Assembly (NCBI GenBank): GCA_019418605.1
Contig: DYBN01000064.1
Location: 1 to 64,000, forward strand
DNA length: 64,000 nucleotides
Source: Sutterella sp.
GTDB taxonomy: Bacteria > Pseudomonadota > Gammaproteobacteria > Burkholderiales > Burkholderiaceae_F
Direction of reading: 5' to 3'
Part shown: positions 1 to 7,655 of the stretch, one piece after another
Numbering within the stretch: position 1 is the stretch's first letter
Layout: every line of letters begins with the position of its first letter
Made by a program: the position numbers and the translations under genes
Notes under the pieces: model-generated
Seen by the model: only the letters and a program-made list of their open reading frames with translations
Told to the model about the DNA's origin: nothing
Database searches by the model: none

Positions 1-268
1 CGAATAAATGTCTAAAACTGCGCGGATGGAAGATTTGTCAGTTTTGGACAAACGGTTCAAGAAGCTCCCGAACGATGTGGGCAAAACTCAATGTGTAAAA
101 GCCGATGATCCTTTGGGATTCGGCATCGGCGAGAACAAAACACCGGCAAAGCCTGCGCTTCTGATCCTGCAGCGCGTAGTGCTACAGATAGAAATTCAGT
201 TCGCTGCTGGTGCTCGCAAACTCAGAACGCTTGTGCGTTGCCTTGAGCGTTTCGACAACCAGCCTCAT
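1..268 (-). pseudogene. GNAT-family (TacT-like) toxin, broken, runs off window edge
   Basis: Reading from an ATG at 268, the minus strand gives a protein like the N-terminal half of TacT-type acetyltransferase toxins, which acetylate the amino group on charged tRNA. Visible family features are HKRSEF, then LNFYL, then QDQKRRLCRCFVLAD, then IIGFYTLS. Codon 29, where the family usually has a residue such as Gln, is TAG (184-182). The frame then stays open to a TGA at 40-38, and the family-like peptide PKLTNLPS continues in another frame before a further stop. The gene therefore has a nonsense codon plus at least one frameshift. The acetyl-CoA-binding half lies outside the window or is lost. Its ATG overlaps the antitoxin stop as ATGA, the usual toxin-antitoxin coupling. 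The family call rests on motif resemblance only. Confidence 0.6.
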
Positions 269-588
269 TCCTTGACCTTGATGTTGTGCTCTGCAAGAAA
301 TTTCTCATGTCTTTCCAAGTGCTTTTCGTAAGCCTTTGCAAAGCGCTCGGTATCTTCAAGCGCCTTTGCCAGGTTTCGATAGCCTTCGGCGGAAAGTTCG
401 AGAACAGGTATGTTTGCACCGTGCAAATCATCCTGAGACGTTATCAGCGGAAGACCCCGCCTGACGGCGGTTTGCCGCAGAAACATGCGGATGGCTTCCG
501 TGGTCGTCAAACCGATGCCGGAGAAGATTTGATCGACTTTCGCTTTCAAATTTGCATCAACGCTCAAGTTGATCTGAGACGTCGCCAT
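265..588 (-). CDS. RelB/DinJ-family ribbon-helix-helix antitoxin
   Basis: This encodes 107 residues. The N-terminus (MATSQINLSVD, then AKVDQIFSGIGLTTTEAIRMF) is the ribbon-helix-helix DNA-binding domain of the RelB/DinJ family, which binds its own operator as a dimer. The remainder is a charged helical segment that would wrap the toxin. A longer reading frame exists upstream, but the ATG at 588 is preceded by GGAGG at 6-nt spacing, which decides the start. The stop codon overlaps the start of the broken GNAT toxin gene by four bases. The antitoxin looks intact although its toxin is dead, so it is probably an orphan regulator. RelB-type antitoxins usually pair with RelE/YafQ toxins and GNAT toxins with DUF1778 antitoxins, so the pairing is mixed. 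Confidence 0.8.
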   Translation of the reverse strand: MATSQINLSVDANLKAKVDQIFSGIGLTTTEAIRMFLRQTAVRRGLPLITSQDDLHGANIPVLELSAEGYRNLAKALEDTERFAKAYEKHLERHEKFLAEHNIKVKE

Positions 589-896
589 GACATCCTCCAA
601 ACGAAATGAAATACTAGTATCCCCTAGCATTTTACCCCGATTGAGGGTGTCCGGCACTGCAAGCGTTTATCCTGAATATTTCATCAGCCCTGGATGCGAT
701 GCCTGAGGGCGCTTTGTGACGATGACATCCGCGAGCAAAAACGTAAAATATCAACTACATCTAGCAAAAGAAAGTAATTTTTGCAAAATGTGATTTTAGT
801 CAATAAAATCAAGGCTTCGCGGACGATTCGAGATAAAATTAAGGGCGCTTCCCCGCGAAGTATTTCTACCACAAAACACACATGAGGAGCGCCCGA
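589..896. other. Intergenic, with an 8-bp stem-loop at 815-860
   Basis: I see no credible gene here. The left part holds the antitoxin control region and 740-840 is AT-rich. CTTCGCGG (815-822) and CCGCGAAG (853-860) can pair. The stem-loop lies just upstream of the transposase remnant and may belong to the left end of that element. Confidence 0.4.
611..620. promoter_or_regulatory. Palindromic operator candidate of the antitoxin gene
   Basis: ATACTAGTAT is a perfect 10-bp palindrome centred about 27 bases upstream of the antitoxin ATG. A TAAAAT-like -10 element lies just beyond it on the minus strand. Ribbon-helix-helix antitoxins usually repress their own promoter from such short palindromes. 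The assignment is by position and symmetry only. Confidence 0.4.
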
Positions 897-992
897 ATGA
901 ATTGTAGCCTTTTCCCGGACAAGATTGAAGTCTCTTTCACCAGCAAATCTGTCACCCGTCGTCCCGGGGTGGTCTCAGCCGCCCGGCGATGA
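897..992 (+). pseudogene. N-terminal remnant of an insertion-sequence transposase
   Basis: GAGGAG lies 7 nt upstream of an ATG at 897 that opens MNCSLFPDKIEVSFTSKSVT. This start resembles the N-termini of IS1380/IS4-like transposases. After about 21 residues the similarity stops, and the frame ends at TGA 990-992 inside sequence that belongs to the neighbouring AlbA_2 fragment on the other strand. The element was therefore cut by a deletion or recombination event with a junction near 955-965. The IS family is from memory of the motif and is uncertain. Confidence 0.45.
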
Positions 993-1245
993 CTTTGCCG
1001 TCGGCGATCTGCTTGCGGACCTGTACCAGTTCCGGTATGGGCGGATCCACGCCGTCGCGGGCAAAACTGCGAACGCTCCGTTCGGCCTGATCATAGTTGC
1101 AGCCGACAACCTTGCCGTCGTCGGCAACGCCGATTAGCAAAATGCCGCCAAGATCGTTGGCAAAAGCGATCATCGTCTTCTTTGCTGTGTCGCACCATTG
1201 CCGCTCGTACTCGAGCATTCGGCCTTCCGGCTGCGATAGGATCAT
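952..1245 (-). pseudogene. Truncated AlbA_2 (Schlafen-type) domain gene
   Basis: From the ATG at 1245 the frame encodes MILSQPEGRMLEYERQWC, then AKKTMIAFANDLGGILLIGVADDGKVVG. This is the conserved first half of an AlbA_2 domain (E-x-K/R strand, then the AFAND-GG-I-GV core). It loses similarity after about 85 residues and stops in the transposase remnant, so the nucleic-acid-binding domain and everything downstream are missing. There is no good Shine-Dalgarno at 1245; an AAGGAGG lies further upstream without a start codon in range. It is a paralogue rather than a copy of the intact gene at 1471-2964. Confidence 0.65.
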
Positions 1246-1328
1246 CGAAAATCGGCGCGGATGAGTGGGGTGCGTTGGCGCGCCGCCTCCTTGCAAGTGT
1301 GGTTTCTGCTAAATCTGTCAAATGGAGC

Positions 1329-1346
1329 TTGGCAGATGTTGGCAGA
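1329..1346. repeat. Two TTGGCAGA units 10 bp apart upstream of the AlbA_2 fragment
   Basis: TTGGCAGA occurs at 1329-1336 and 1339-1346, upstream of the truncated gene. The core TGGCAG (or CTGCCA) is the same word that is arrayed upstream of the intact AlbA_2 gene, here in the opposite orientation relative to its gene. Confidence 0.5.
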
Positions 1347-1470
1347 AATACGAAAAAACTTTACAGATAGTGAGAGGGTGCTTCCGAGAAGCTGAAAGAC
1401 TCGTCGATGATATGGTGTAGTACTAAATCAACGAAATAGAACAAGCCGCCTTCTCCCGTGACCTTTACCC

Positions 1471-2964
1471 CTAGCGCAGCACGCAGGTCACACACAGGCG
1501 ATAGCGCTGCTTTGGGCTTCCTTTGGGTTCAATGGGCTCCAACTTCTTGTCAGCCACCAATTGCCTGACGTGGTTTCCAATTGTCGAGCGCGCAAGGCCG
1601 GACATTTCCGCCATGTCTTTGACGGATAAACTCGAGTGGTCGTTCAAAGCATTGAGGATGGCTTTGTCGACGTTCTCCCACGATTGACCGAGCATCTCAT
1701 CACTTGTGCGTCGGCGCTTTTTGAAAGTCAAAATGAAATAGGTGATGGTGTCTTTGACAACCGGAGGCGGCATTAAAGACTTTGCGAGCGCAGCTTCGAT
1801 CACCATAAAGCCGGTTCCCTTGTTTTCCACAACGAACCCTGATTCAAACGGCGTATATGTCAGCAAGCGCGAGAGAAACTCATTTCGTGTTGATGAAATT
1901 CCATCCTTTCCAAGGCTTTCCACCGTCGTAGAGCCGTACAGACCGCCGGGATTGATAATTTCGAGGCGATCCGCATACATATTGACCTGAACTTGCGAGC
2001 CCCGGCCCTCCGGCGAATAGTCTCTGTGCTGGAGCGCATTGGCAAGCGCCTCTCTTACTGCCTCAAGCGGATAGTCCGGAATGTCTTTTCGCAATCCTCC
2101 TTCAATGACGGCCCCGGTATTCATGCGTTGTTGAACAAGGGCAAGCGCCTCAAGGAGCATCTCCGGAATGGAGCCGATGATTTCTTTGGAATTGAGATAA
2201 CGAAGCTGACCTGAGGATGACTCGACCTTGTCGACGCCCGGATAGACCGAAAAGACAATTTCAAGGCGGGGAAAGTACTTTTGAGGAAATGTTCCGGCGG
2301 CCAAGAGCCCGGCGATCGTTGGACAAAGACGATTGTTGATGCGGGTTAAAACCCCGAGCTGAATCAAAATGGTTTCTTTGGAAAGTTTTCCAAAGACGCG
2401 CGGAAACAACTCCCGGGCCCGTTTGTCTATCGCCTCGAGCGTGCTGGCGTCAAGGTCATCAATTGAAGCGGCCTCGACCGGTTCGAGATCAAATTGCGGC
2501 TGGCACTGGGATTCGCTGAGGCGGTCAACTTCGTAGGGCGTCAGGTGGCGGTCGCCGTCGCCCGAGCGGATGAAGGCGCCGTCGTACTTGCCTCGCCTGG
2601 AGATGTAGCACGGCTTCATGCGCTTTGGCATTTCCGGGACTTGCGCGACGACGAGCGTGTGCCCCTCAAAGCGCATCTTCTCGACTTCCATGCGAACAAC
2701 CGGCGTGAGCGCATCCCCGATTGTCTGCATTTGAGAGTAGATCCTGTCCGCATCAAACCCCTCAACCGGCTTGAAGCCTCTTTTTTCCGACAAGCCCAGG
2801 ATGATGATGCCGCCGTGCATGTTGGAAAAGGCCGAAATCGTCTCGAGCAGTTTTTTGGGGAGCTCCTGGGCAGCTTCCTTGACTTCCCATCGCTGGGTGT
2901 TGGAGCCGAGACTGCGCATGCGATGAATGGCCTGGAGCACCGTATTTTCATTGAGTTCCGGCAT
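1471..2964 (-). CDS. AlbA_2 / HATPase_c / winged-helix putative DNA-binding regulator
   Basis: A 497-residue protein of the family often labelled RecG-related or putative transcriptional regulator. Residues 25-145 form an AlbA_2 domain (EVKE at 27-30, SAFSNMHGGIIILGLSE at 44-60). Residues about 300-400 form a GHKL-type ATP-binding domain with the N-box EALANALQHRDY (305-316) and G-box-like NPGG and KGTGF. Residues 430-478 form a winged helix-turn-helix (LSVKDMAEMSGLARSTIGNHV). There is no helicase motif, so it is not a true RecG. It is transcribed away from a phased repeat array at 2977-3100, the natural place for an autoregulatory site. The target and physiological role are unknown; related proteins occur in mobile and defence contexts. 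Confidence 0.8.
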   Translation of the reverse strand: MPELNENTVLQAIHRMRSLGSNTQRWEVKEAAQELPKKLLETISAFSNMHGGIIILGLSEKRGFKPVEGFDADRIYSQMQTIGDALTPVVRMEVEKMRFEGHTLVVAQVPEMPKRMKPCYISRRGKYDGAFIRSGDGDRHLTPYEVDRLSESQCQPQFDLEPVEAASIDDLDASTLEAIDKRARELFPRVFGKLSKETILIQLGVLTRINNRLCPTIAGLLAAGTFPQKYFPRLEIVFSVYPGVDKVESSSGQLRYLNSKEIIGSIPEMLLEALALVQQRMNTGAVIEGGLRKDIPDYPLEAVREALANALQHRDYSPEGRGSQVQVNMYADRLEIINPGGLYGSTTVESLGKDGISSTRNEFLSRLLTYTPFESGFVVENKGTGFMVIEAALAKSLMPPPVVKDTITYFILTFKKRRRTSDEMLGQSWENVDKAILNALNDHSSLSVKDMAEMSGLARSTIGNHVRQLVADKKLEPIEPKGSPKQRYRLCVTCVLR

Positions 2965-2976
2965 GGAAACCTCGCA

Positions 2977-3100
2977 ACCTGCCAGCCAAACGGGTTGATG
3001 TTGGCTGGTTACCTGCTATTTTACTCAAAGATGTGAAGTTACCTGCCATCCATCTGCCATCTACCAGCCATCTACCTGCTACCTATCAGCCATCTGTTCG
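2977..3100. repeat. 11-bp-phased ACCTGCCA/ATCTGCCA array, candidate operator
   Basis: Directly upstream of the AlbA_2 gene, 8-bp units start at 3041 (ACCTGCCA), 3052 (ATCTGCCA), 3063 (ACCAGCCA), 3074 (ACCTGCTA) and 3085 (ATCAGCCA): five copies with an exact 11-bp period. A partial copy (ATCTGTTC) follows at 3093. Two more copies stand nearer the gene at 2977 (ACCTGCCA) and 3011 (ACCTGCTA). A spacing near one helical turn would put successive copies on the same face of the DNA, as for cooperative protein binding. Binding by the neighbouring protein is inference. Confidence 0.7.
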
Positions 3101-3219
3101 GCAGATGACGGCGCCGAAGAGAGGGACGTCAATGTCAGTGGGTGAGTCGTTGAACGAACTGCATCGCCTTCTGCGGGCGACGGCTCTTCCGTCAATCACG
3201 GCTTGCGGCACGGTTGCAC

Positions 3220-3268
3220 CAAAAAAGAAGCCGCCCGCTTGCTCCAAGGGGAGTCTTCATCGGGCGGC
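3220..3268 (-). terminator. Rho-independent terminator of spoT
   Basis: On the minus strand, 8-bp arms (3261-3268 and 3230-3237, GCCGCCCG/CGGGCGGC) are followed by TTCTTTTTT. It lies 34 bases beyond the spoT stop. Nothing else is seen in the roughly 120 bases between it and the repeat array. Confidence 0.75.
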
Positions 3269-3301
3269 GTCGTTGACAAAGAAGCGTTTTTATTGCATCT
3301 C

Positions 3302-5650
3302 TTAGTCGTCGGCGGGCAGCTGCACCTTCTTGTCGCCGTCGAGAATGCGGGCGACGCCGGTGACGGTTGCAAGGTGCCTGATGCCGCGCATGACGTGCAG
3401 CAGATGCAGGCGGTTGCGCACCTGCACGGTGATGTGCAGCACGTTCGAGGCCTTCTTGTCGTCTTCGAGATTGACGCCCGTAATCGAGGAGCCTTCGCGG
3501 GCCACTTCAGCGGCAATGGCCGCAATCGCCGCCCTCTCGTCGGTCACCGTGATTTCAAGCGGCACGGCAAAGTGCGCCTCGTTGTCGATGGCGTCCTTCC
3601 AGCCCACCGGCAGCCAGCGCTGCGGGTCGCTCTTGCGGCCGCGCGCGACGTGTTCGCAGTCGGCGCGGTGCACCGACAGGCCGTGCCCCTTGCGCATGAA
3701 GCCCCAGATGGCGTCGCCCGGCACCGGGTGGCAGCAGCTTGCAAGCTGCACGGCCATGCCTTCTGTGCCGCGGATGGTGACGGCAGTCTCTTCGGCGTGG
3801 TGGCCGGAGCGGTCCTTGTGCATCGTGTTGAGCATGCGGCCGACGATGCCCGTGGCAAACTGCTTGCCCTGGCCGATGTCGGCGTAGAGCCTGGCGCGGC
3901 TTTCGGTGTCGGTGTCAATGAGCACGTCGTGCCAGACGTGTTCGGGCACGGCTTCGATGTCGAGCTTTGCCTCCTGGGCCGCTTTGGCAAGCACGCGCTT
4001 GCCGAGTTCAACGGACTCCTCGGGGCTCAACGACCGCAGGTACTGGCGCACTTCGGCGCGCGCCTTGCCGCTGCGCGCAAAGTTAAGCCACTCGGGATCG
4101 GGTTCGGCGTCGGGCGCGGTGATGATCTCGACCATGTCGCCGTTTTTGAGCTGCGTCGAGAGCGGCAGCTGCTCGCCGTTGATGCGGCAGCGCACGGTTT
4201 TGTTGCCCACGTCCGTGTGAATCTGATAGGCGAAGTCGACCGGGCACGACCCCTGCGGGAGGCTGACGATCTTGCTCTTTGGCGTAAAGACGTAGACGCG
4301 GTCCGGGAAGAGGTCGATTTTGATGTTTTCAAGAAATTCGCTGCTGTCCGAGCTCGTGCGCTGAATTTCCATCAGGCTCTGCAGCCACGCGGCCACCATG
4401 TTTTGCAGCTCGCTCGTATCGAGCCCGTCGTTGTAGAGCCAGTGCGAGAGAATGCCCATCTCGTCGATGCGGTGCATCTCCTGGGTGCGGATCTGATATT
4501 CGACGGGCGTGCCGAAGGGGCCTATTACGGTCGTATGCAGGCTTTGGTAGCCGTTTGCCTTCGGGATGGCGATGAAGTCCTTAAAGCGCGCGTGCACGGG
4601 TTTGTAGAGCTGGTGCAGGGCGCCAAGCGTGAGGTAGCACTCCTCGCGCGTGCGCACGATGACGCGAAAGCCGTAGATGTCGAGCACGTCGGAAAACGAG
4701 GCGTGCGTATCGCGCATGCGGTTGTAGATGCCGTAGATCGTCTTGTCGCGCCCCTGCACCTGGGCGATGATGCCGTGCTTGGGGAGCGCCGCGCGCGTCT
4801 CGCGCAGAATTCGCTCCAGGACCGCGCGGCGGTTGCCGCGCGCCAAAAGCACGTTTTCTCTTAGCACCTCGTAGCGGCGCGGGTAGGAGTTGATAAAGGA
4901 GAGCTCCTGCAGCTCACGAAAGACTTGGTTGAGCCCCAGGCGGTGCGCGATCGGCACGTAGATTTCAAGCGTTTCCTTGGCGATGCGGCGGCGCTTTTCG
5001 GGGCGCATGACGCCGAGCGTGCGAAGGTTGTGCAGGCGGTCTGCGAGCTTCACCAAAATGACGCGCACGTCGCGGCACATTGCAAGCAGCATCTTGCGAA
5101 AGCTCTCGGCCTGCGCGACCTCGGTTGAGGAAAAGCGCAGCTTGTCAAGTTTGCTCACGCCGTCGACGAGCTCGGTAACTTCGGCCCCGAACCGCTCGGC
5201 CATCTCGATTTTGGCCACCTGCGTGTCTTCGAGCACGTCGTGCATGAGGCCCGCGCACACCGTCGTGGCGTCCAAGTGCCACTGCGCGAGGATGTTGGCA
5301 ACGGCTAGCGGATGGGTGATATAGGGCTCGCCCGACTTGCGGTATTGCCCCAAGTGCGCTTCGTCGGCGTATTGGAAGGCCTGGCGGATGCGCTCGACGT
5401 CGGCCTGAGAGAGGTACTGGCTGCAGCGGTCAAGAAGTTCGCTTGAAGTGACGATGGTGCTTGTCTTTGCAACCGGAGAAAAAAGCGGCAGATCGGCTTC
5501 CTGGCTCACCTTGGAGTCGGCGCGCGCGTCAAGATAGGCCGCGTCGTAGTCCTCCTCATTGGAGGGAGCCGACTGCGGCAGCTGCGGGCGCAGGGCAAAC
5601 GCGGGCTGCGGCGTCGGTACGGAGGAAGCTTGAGGGGCGTTAAACAGCAT
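3302..5650 (-). CDS. spoT: Bifunctional (p)ppGpp synthetase/hydrolase SpoT/Rel
   Basis: A 782-residue cytoplasmic enzyme that makes and degrades the stringent-response alarmone. The N-terminal hydrolase domain has HDVLEDT (137-143) and KLADRLHNLRTL (201-212). The synthetase domain has RDKTIYG (301-307), the RxKD type usual in bifunctional enzymes, followed by DIYGFRV and NGYQSLHT. A TGS domain (about 430-490) and a C-terminal ACT domain (from about 700) complete the Rel layout. A TTG codon seven codons upstream is open, but the ATG at 5650 follows GGGAAGAG and is the better start. It is the last gene of gmk-rpoZ-spoT. A terminator-like hairpin sits in its leader, so it may be partly uncoupled from rpoZ. 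Confidence 0.95.
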   Translation of the reverse strand: MLFNAPQASSVPTPQPAFALRPQLPQSAPSNEEDYDAAYLDARADSKVSQEADLPLFSPVAKTSTIVTSSELLDRCSQYLSQADVERIRQAFQYADEAHLGQYRKSGEPYITHPLAVANILAQWHLDATTVCAGLMHDVLEDTQVAKIEMAERFGAEVTELVDGVSKLDKLRFSSTEVAQAESFRKMLLAMCRDVRVILVKLADRLHNLRTLGVMRPEKRRRIAKETLEIYVPIAHRLGLNQVFRELQELSFINSYPRRYEVLRENVLLARGNRRAVLERILRETRAALPKHGIIAQVQGRDKTIYGIYNRMRDTHASFSDVLDIYGFRVIVRTREECYLTLGALHQLYKPVHARFKDFIAIPKANGYQSLHTTVIGPFGTPVEYQIRTQEMHRIDEMGILSHWLYNDGLDTSELQNMVAAWLQSLMEIQRTSSDSSEFLENIKIDLFPDRVYVFTPKSKIVSLPQGSCPVDFAYQIHTDVGNKTVRCRINGEQLPLSTQLKNGDMVEIITAPDAEPDPEWLNFARSGKARAEVRQYLRSLSPEESVELGKRVLAKAAQEAKLDIEAVPEHVWHDVLIDTDTESRARLYADIGQGKQFATGIVGRMLNTMHKDRSGHHAEETAVTIRGTEGMAVQLASCCHPVPGDAIWGFMRKGHGLSVHRADCEHVARGRKSDPQRWLPVGWKDAIDNEAHFAVPLEITVTDERAAIAAIAAEVAREGSSITGVNLEDDKKASNVLHITVQVRNRLHLLHVMRGIRHLATVTGVARILDGDKKVQLPADD

Positions 5651-5669
5651 GAACTCTTCCCGATAAAGC

Positions 5670-5720
5670 AAAACGCCGCCCGCGCATTATTGTCGTTGGT
5701 CTGTCGCGGCGGCGTTTTTT
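5670..5720 (-). terminator. Hairpin between rpoZ and spoT, possible attenuator
   Basis: AAAACGCCGCC (5670-5680) pairs with GGCGGCGTTTT (5708-5718), and T- and A-rich tracts flank it on both strands. On the minus strand it lies about 20 bases upstream of the spoT ATG and is followed by TTTTGCTTT. It could end part of the rpoZ transcript ahead of spoT. The U-tract in that direction is only moderate. Confidence 0.5.
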
Positions 5721-5837
5721 CTCAAGTTTTTTTTAAGCACCAGGGGCGCTTTTCCCGCGGGGAAAGCCCCTGCGGGGGCGCGCCCGCGCGCGCCCAGGGT
5801 TTTTGAGCGCGCGTGCAAAGGCTTTGCGCGTGCGGCT

Positions 5838-6038
5838 CTAGGAGACGCGCTCGAGCATCTCGCGCCCGGTCAGACCCTGGGCGATCTCGCGCAGAGCGAT
5901 CACGGTGGGCTTGTCCTTGGCGTCGATCTTGGGAGCATGTCCCTGGGTGATGAGGCGCGCGCGGTAGGCCGCGCAAAGAACCATCTCAAAGCGGTTCGGA
6001 ATCTTCTTCAGACAATCTTCAACGGTAATGCGTGCCAT
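5838..6038 (-). CDS. rpoZ: RNA polymerase omega subunit
   Basis: A 66-residue protein with the omega sequence MARITVEDCLKKIPNRFEMV at its start, then AAYRARLI and KPTVIALREIAQG. Omega helps fold and assemble the beta-prime subunit and, in proteobacteria, forms part of a ppGpp-binding site on the polymerase, so its position next to spoT makes functional sense. The frame is open 16 codons further upstream, but the family start is the ATG at 6038. gmk lies 127 bases upstream. The 117 bases beyond the gene (5721-5837) are very GC-rich and hold no gene. Confidence 0.92.
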   Translation of the reverse strand: MARITVEDCLKKIPNRFEMVLCAAYRARLITQGHAPKIDAKDKPTVIALREIAQGLTGREMLERVS

Positions 6039-6165
6039 TTTGAAATGCTGGAAATGAAACGAAGGCAAAAAAGAAAAAGGGTGCACTAACCCGTCGAGCC
6101 CTCGACAAAGGGCTCGACCACAGAGGCGATTGTACCGAAAGTCTCGGGCGCTGCGCTTTGGGGTT

Positions 6166-6819
6166 TTATACCGGCACGCCCAGCGCGATGAACTGCTCTC
6201 TGAGCCGCACGGCCTGATGCCGGTAGGTAAGGCGGCTTGCGGTCACGATGGCTTGAAGCTGCGTGAGCGCGGTCTCAAAGTCGTCGTTGACGACGACGTA
6301 CTCAAATTCGGGCGCGTGCGCAATTTCAGCTCCCGCGCCCATCAGGCGCCTCGCAATGGTCGCCTCGCTGTCGGTGCCGCGCTTGTGAAGGCGCGCCGAC
6401 AGAGCTTCAATCGAGGGCGGCAGGATAAAGATGCCCACGGTGTCGGGAAACTTCTGCCGCACCTGCCGCGCGCCCTGCCAGTCGATTTCAAGGAGCACGT
6501 CGCGGCCTGCGGCCATCTGCCGCTCAATCCAGATGCGGCTTGTGCCGTAGTAGTTGCCGTGCACGAGGGCCGACTCGAGAAATTCCCCCCGGGCTTTTCT
6601 TTCTTCAAACTCGGGCACCGAGATGAAGTGGTACTCGCGTCCGTTTTCCTCCCCCGGGCGCGGATCGCGCGTGGTGTGGGAAATGGAGAGCATCAGGGAG
6701 TGGTCAAGGTTTAAGAGCGCGCCCACAAGCGAGCTCTTGCCCGCCCCGGACGGGGCCGTCACCATGAAAAGCCTGCCGTGATAGCGCGGCAGCTCGATGC
6801 GGGAAGCGGTGGTGGACAT
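6166..6819 (-). CDS. gmk: Guanylate kinase
   Basis: A 217-residue cytoplasmic enzyme that phosphorylates GMP or dGMP to the diphosphate using ATP. The P-loop APSGAGKSS is at residues 22-30, followed by SISHTTRDPRPGEENGREYHF (the GMP-binding region with the conserved Arg and Tyr) and LLEIDWQGARQVR. Length and motifs are normal. It is the first gene of gmk-rpoZ-spoT. GMP is the biosynthetic precursor of the GDP and GTP that SpoT uses. The 137 bases upstream, to the end of modB, hold no clear element. Confidence 0.94.
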   Translation of the reverse strand: MSTTASRIELPRYHGRLFMVTAPSGAGKSSLVGALLNLDHSLMLSISHTTRDPRPGEENGREYHFISVPEFEERKARGEFLESALVHGNYYGTSRIWIERQMAAGRDVLLEIDWQGARQVRQKFPDTVGIFILPPSIEALSARLHKRGTDSEATIARRLMGAGAEIAHAPEFEYVVVNDDFETALTQLQAIVTASRLTYRHQAVRLREQFIALGVPV

Positions 6820-6956
6820 AGGACGAAGCCTTACGAAAGGAAAAAAGAGGGGCCGTCAAAGAGGGGACGTCTGCGGGCGCGCGAGGACTGAGGGGCCCCG
6901 CACGACGCGAATTTGCGTGGGATTTTAGCGGCAGGGGGTGAGGGATGCGGGTTTTC

Positions 6957-7655
6957 TTACAGAGGCGCATCCCGGCGCACCGCTTCCAGGAGGACGTAGA
7001 GAACGAGCGCCAGGGCCGCAAGCAGCGCGCACAAAATGGAGGCAGCATCAAAGTCGCCGCGCCCGACGGCGTTGAAGATTTCAAGCGAAAGTGTGTTGGT
7101 GCGGCCCGCCACGTTGCCGCCCAACATCATCGTGATGCCCACTTCGCCGCTTGCGCGCGCGACCCCCAGCAAAAAGGCAGAGAGAATGGCGTTTCGCACC
7201 GTGGGCAGCGTCACCAAAAGAAACGTGCGCAGTTTTGACGCGCCGCACACCCAGGCCGCGGCTTCAAGATCCCGCAGCTCTCTTGACTCAAAGGCAATCT
7301 TCAAGGGCCGCACCACGAGCGGCAGTGCGGCGATGAAGGCCGCAAGCATCACCGACTCTTCGGAGAAAATGATGCGCACGCCCCAGTGCGCGTACAGAAA
7401 GCCGCCAAGGGGGCCGTTCACTCCCAGCACGACCAACAGGAGGTAGCCCAGCGCCACGGGCGGAAAGATCAGGGGAAGAGTCGAAAGAAACAAAATGACG
7501 CGGCTTGCCGGCCCGCTGCGGCGGGCCGTGTAAAGCGCAAGCGGCACGGCAATGAGTGCAAAGCAAATGAGACTTGCCGCGCAGGCCTTGAGCGTGAGCA
7601 CCACGGGAAAGGCAAGCGCCGGGTCGGACAAAAGGGCGGCTGCGGACTCAAGCAT
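6957..7655 (-). CDS. modB: Molybdate ABC transporter permease
   Basis: A 232-residue inner-membrane protein with about six hydrophobic segments. The binding-protein-dependent permease loop (EAAAWVCGASKLRTFLLVTLP) couples to the ATPase. The residues between FPPVALGYLLLV and GEVGITMMLGGN are typical of ModB. The frame extends far upstream inside modC, but the ATG at 7655 follows GGGAG and overlaps the modC stop (TGATG), which fixes the start. It is the last gene of modA-modD-modC-modB; with ModA and ModC it imports molybdate for the molybdenum cofactor. Confidence 0.88.
   Translation of the reverse strand: MLESAAALLSDPALAFPVVLTLKACAASLICFALIAVPLALYTARRSGPASRVILFLSTLPLIFPPVALGYLLLVVLGVNGPLGGFLYAHWGVRIIFSEESVMLAAFIAALPLVVRPLKIAFESRELRDLEAAAWVCGASKLRTFLLVTLPTVRNAILSAFLLGVARASGEVGITMMLGGNVAGRTNTLSLEIFNAVGRGDFDAASILCALLAALALVLYVLLEAVRRDAPL

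Noticed and set aside
684..881. A 65-codon minus-strand frame in the antitoxin/IS interval
   Set aside because: No Shine-Dalgarno, no recognisable motif, and it crosses the stem-loop next to the transposase remnant.
2977..3100. CRISPR array
   Set aside because: Units are only 8 bp with 3-bp gaps at an 11-bp period; there are no spacers of 25-40 bp and no cas genes.
3203..4864. A 553-codon plus-strand frame inside spoT
   Set aside because: It is antisense to the SpoT domains, without a credible start site or motifs.
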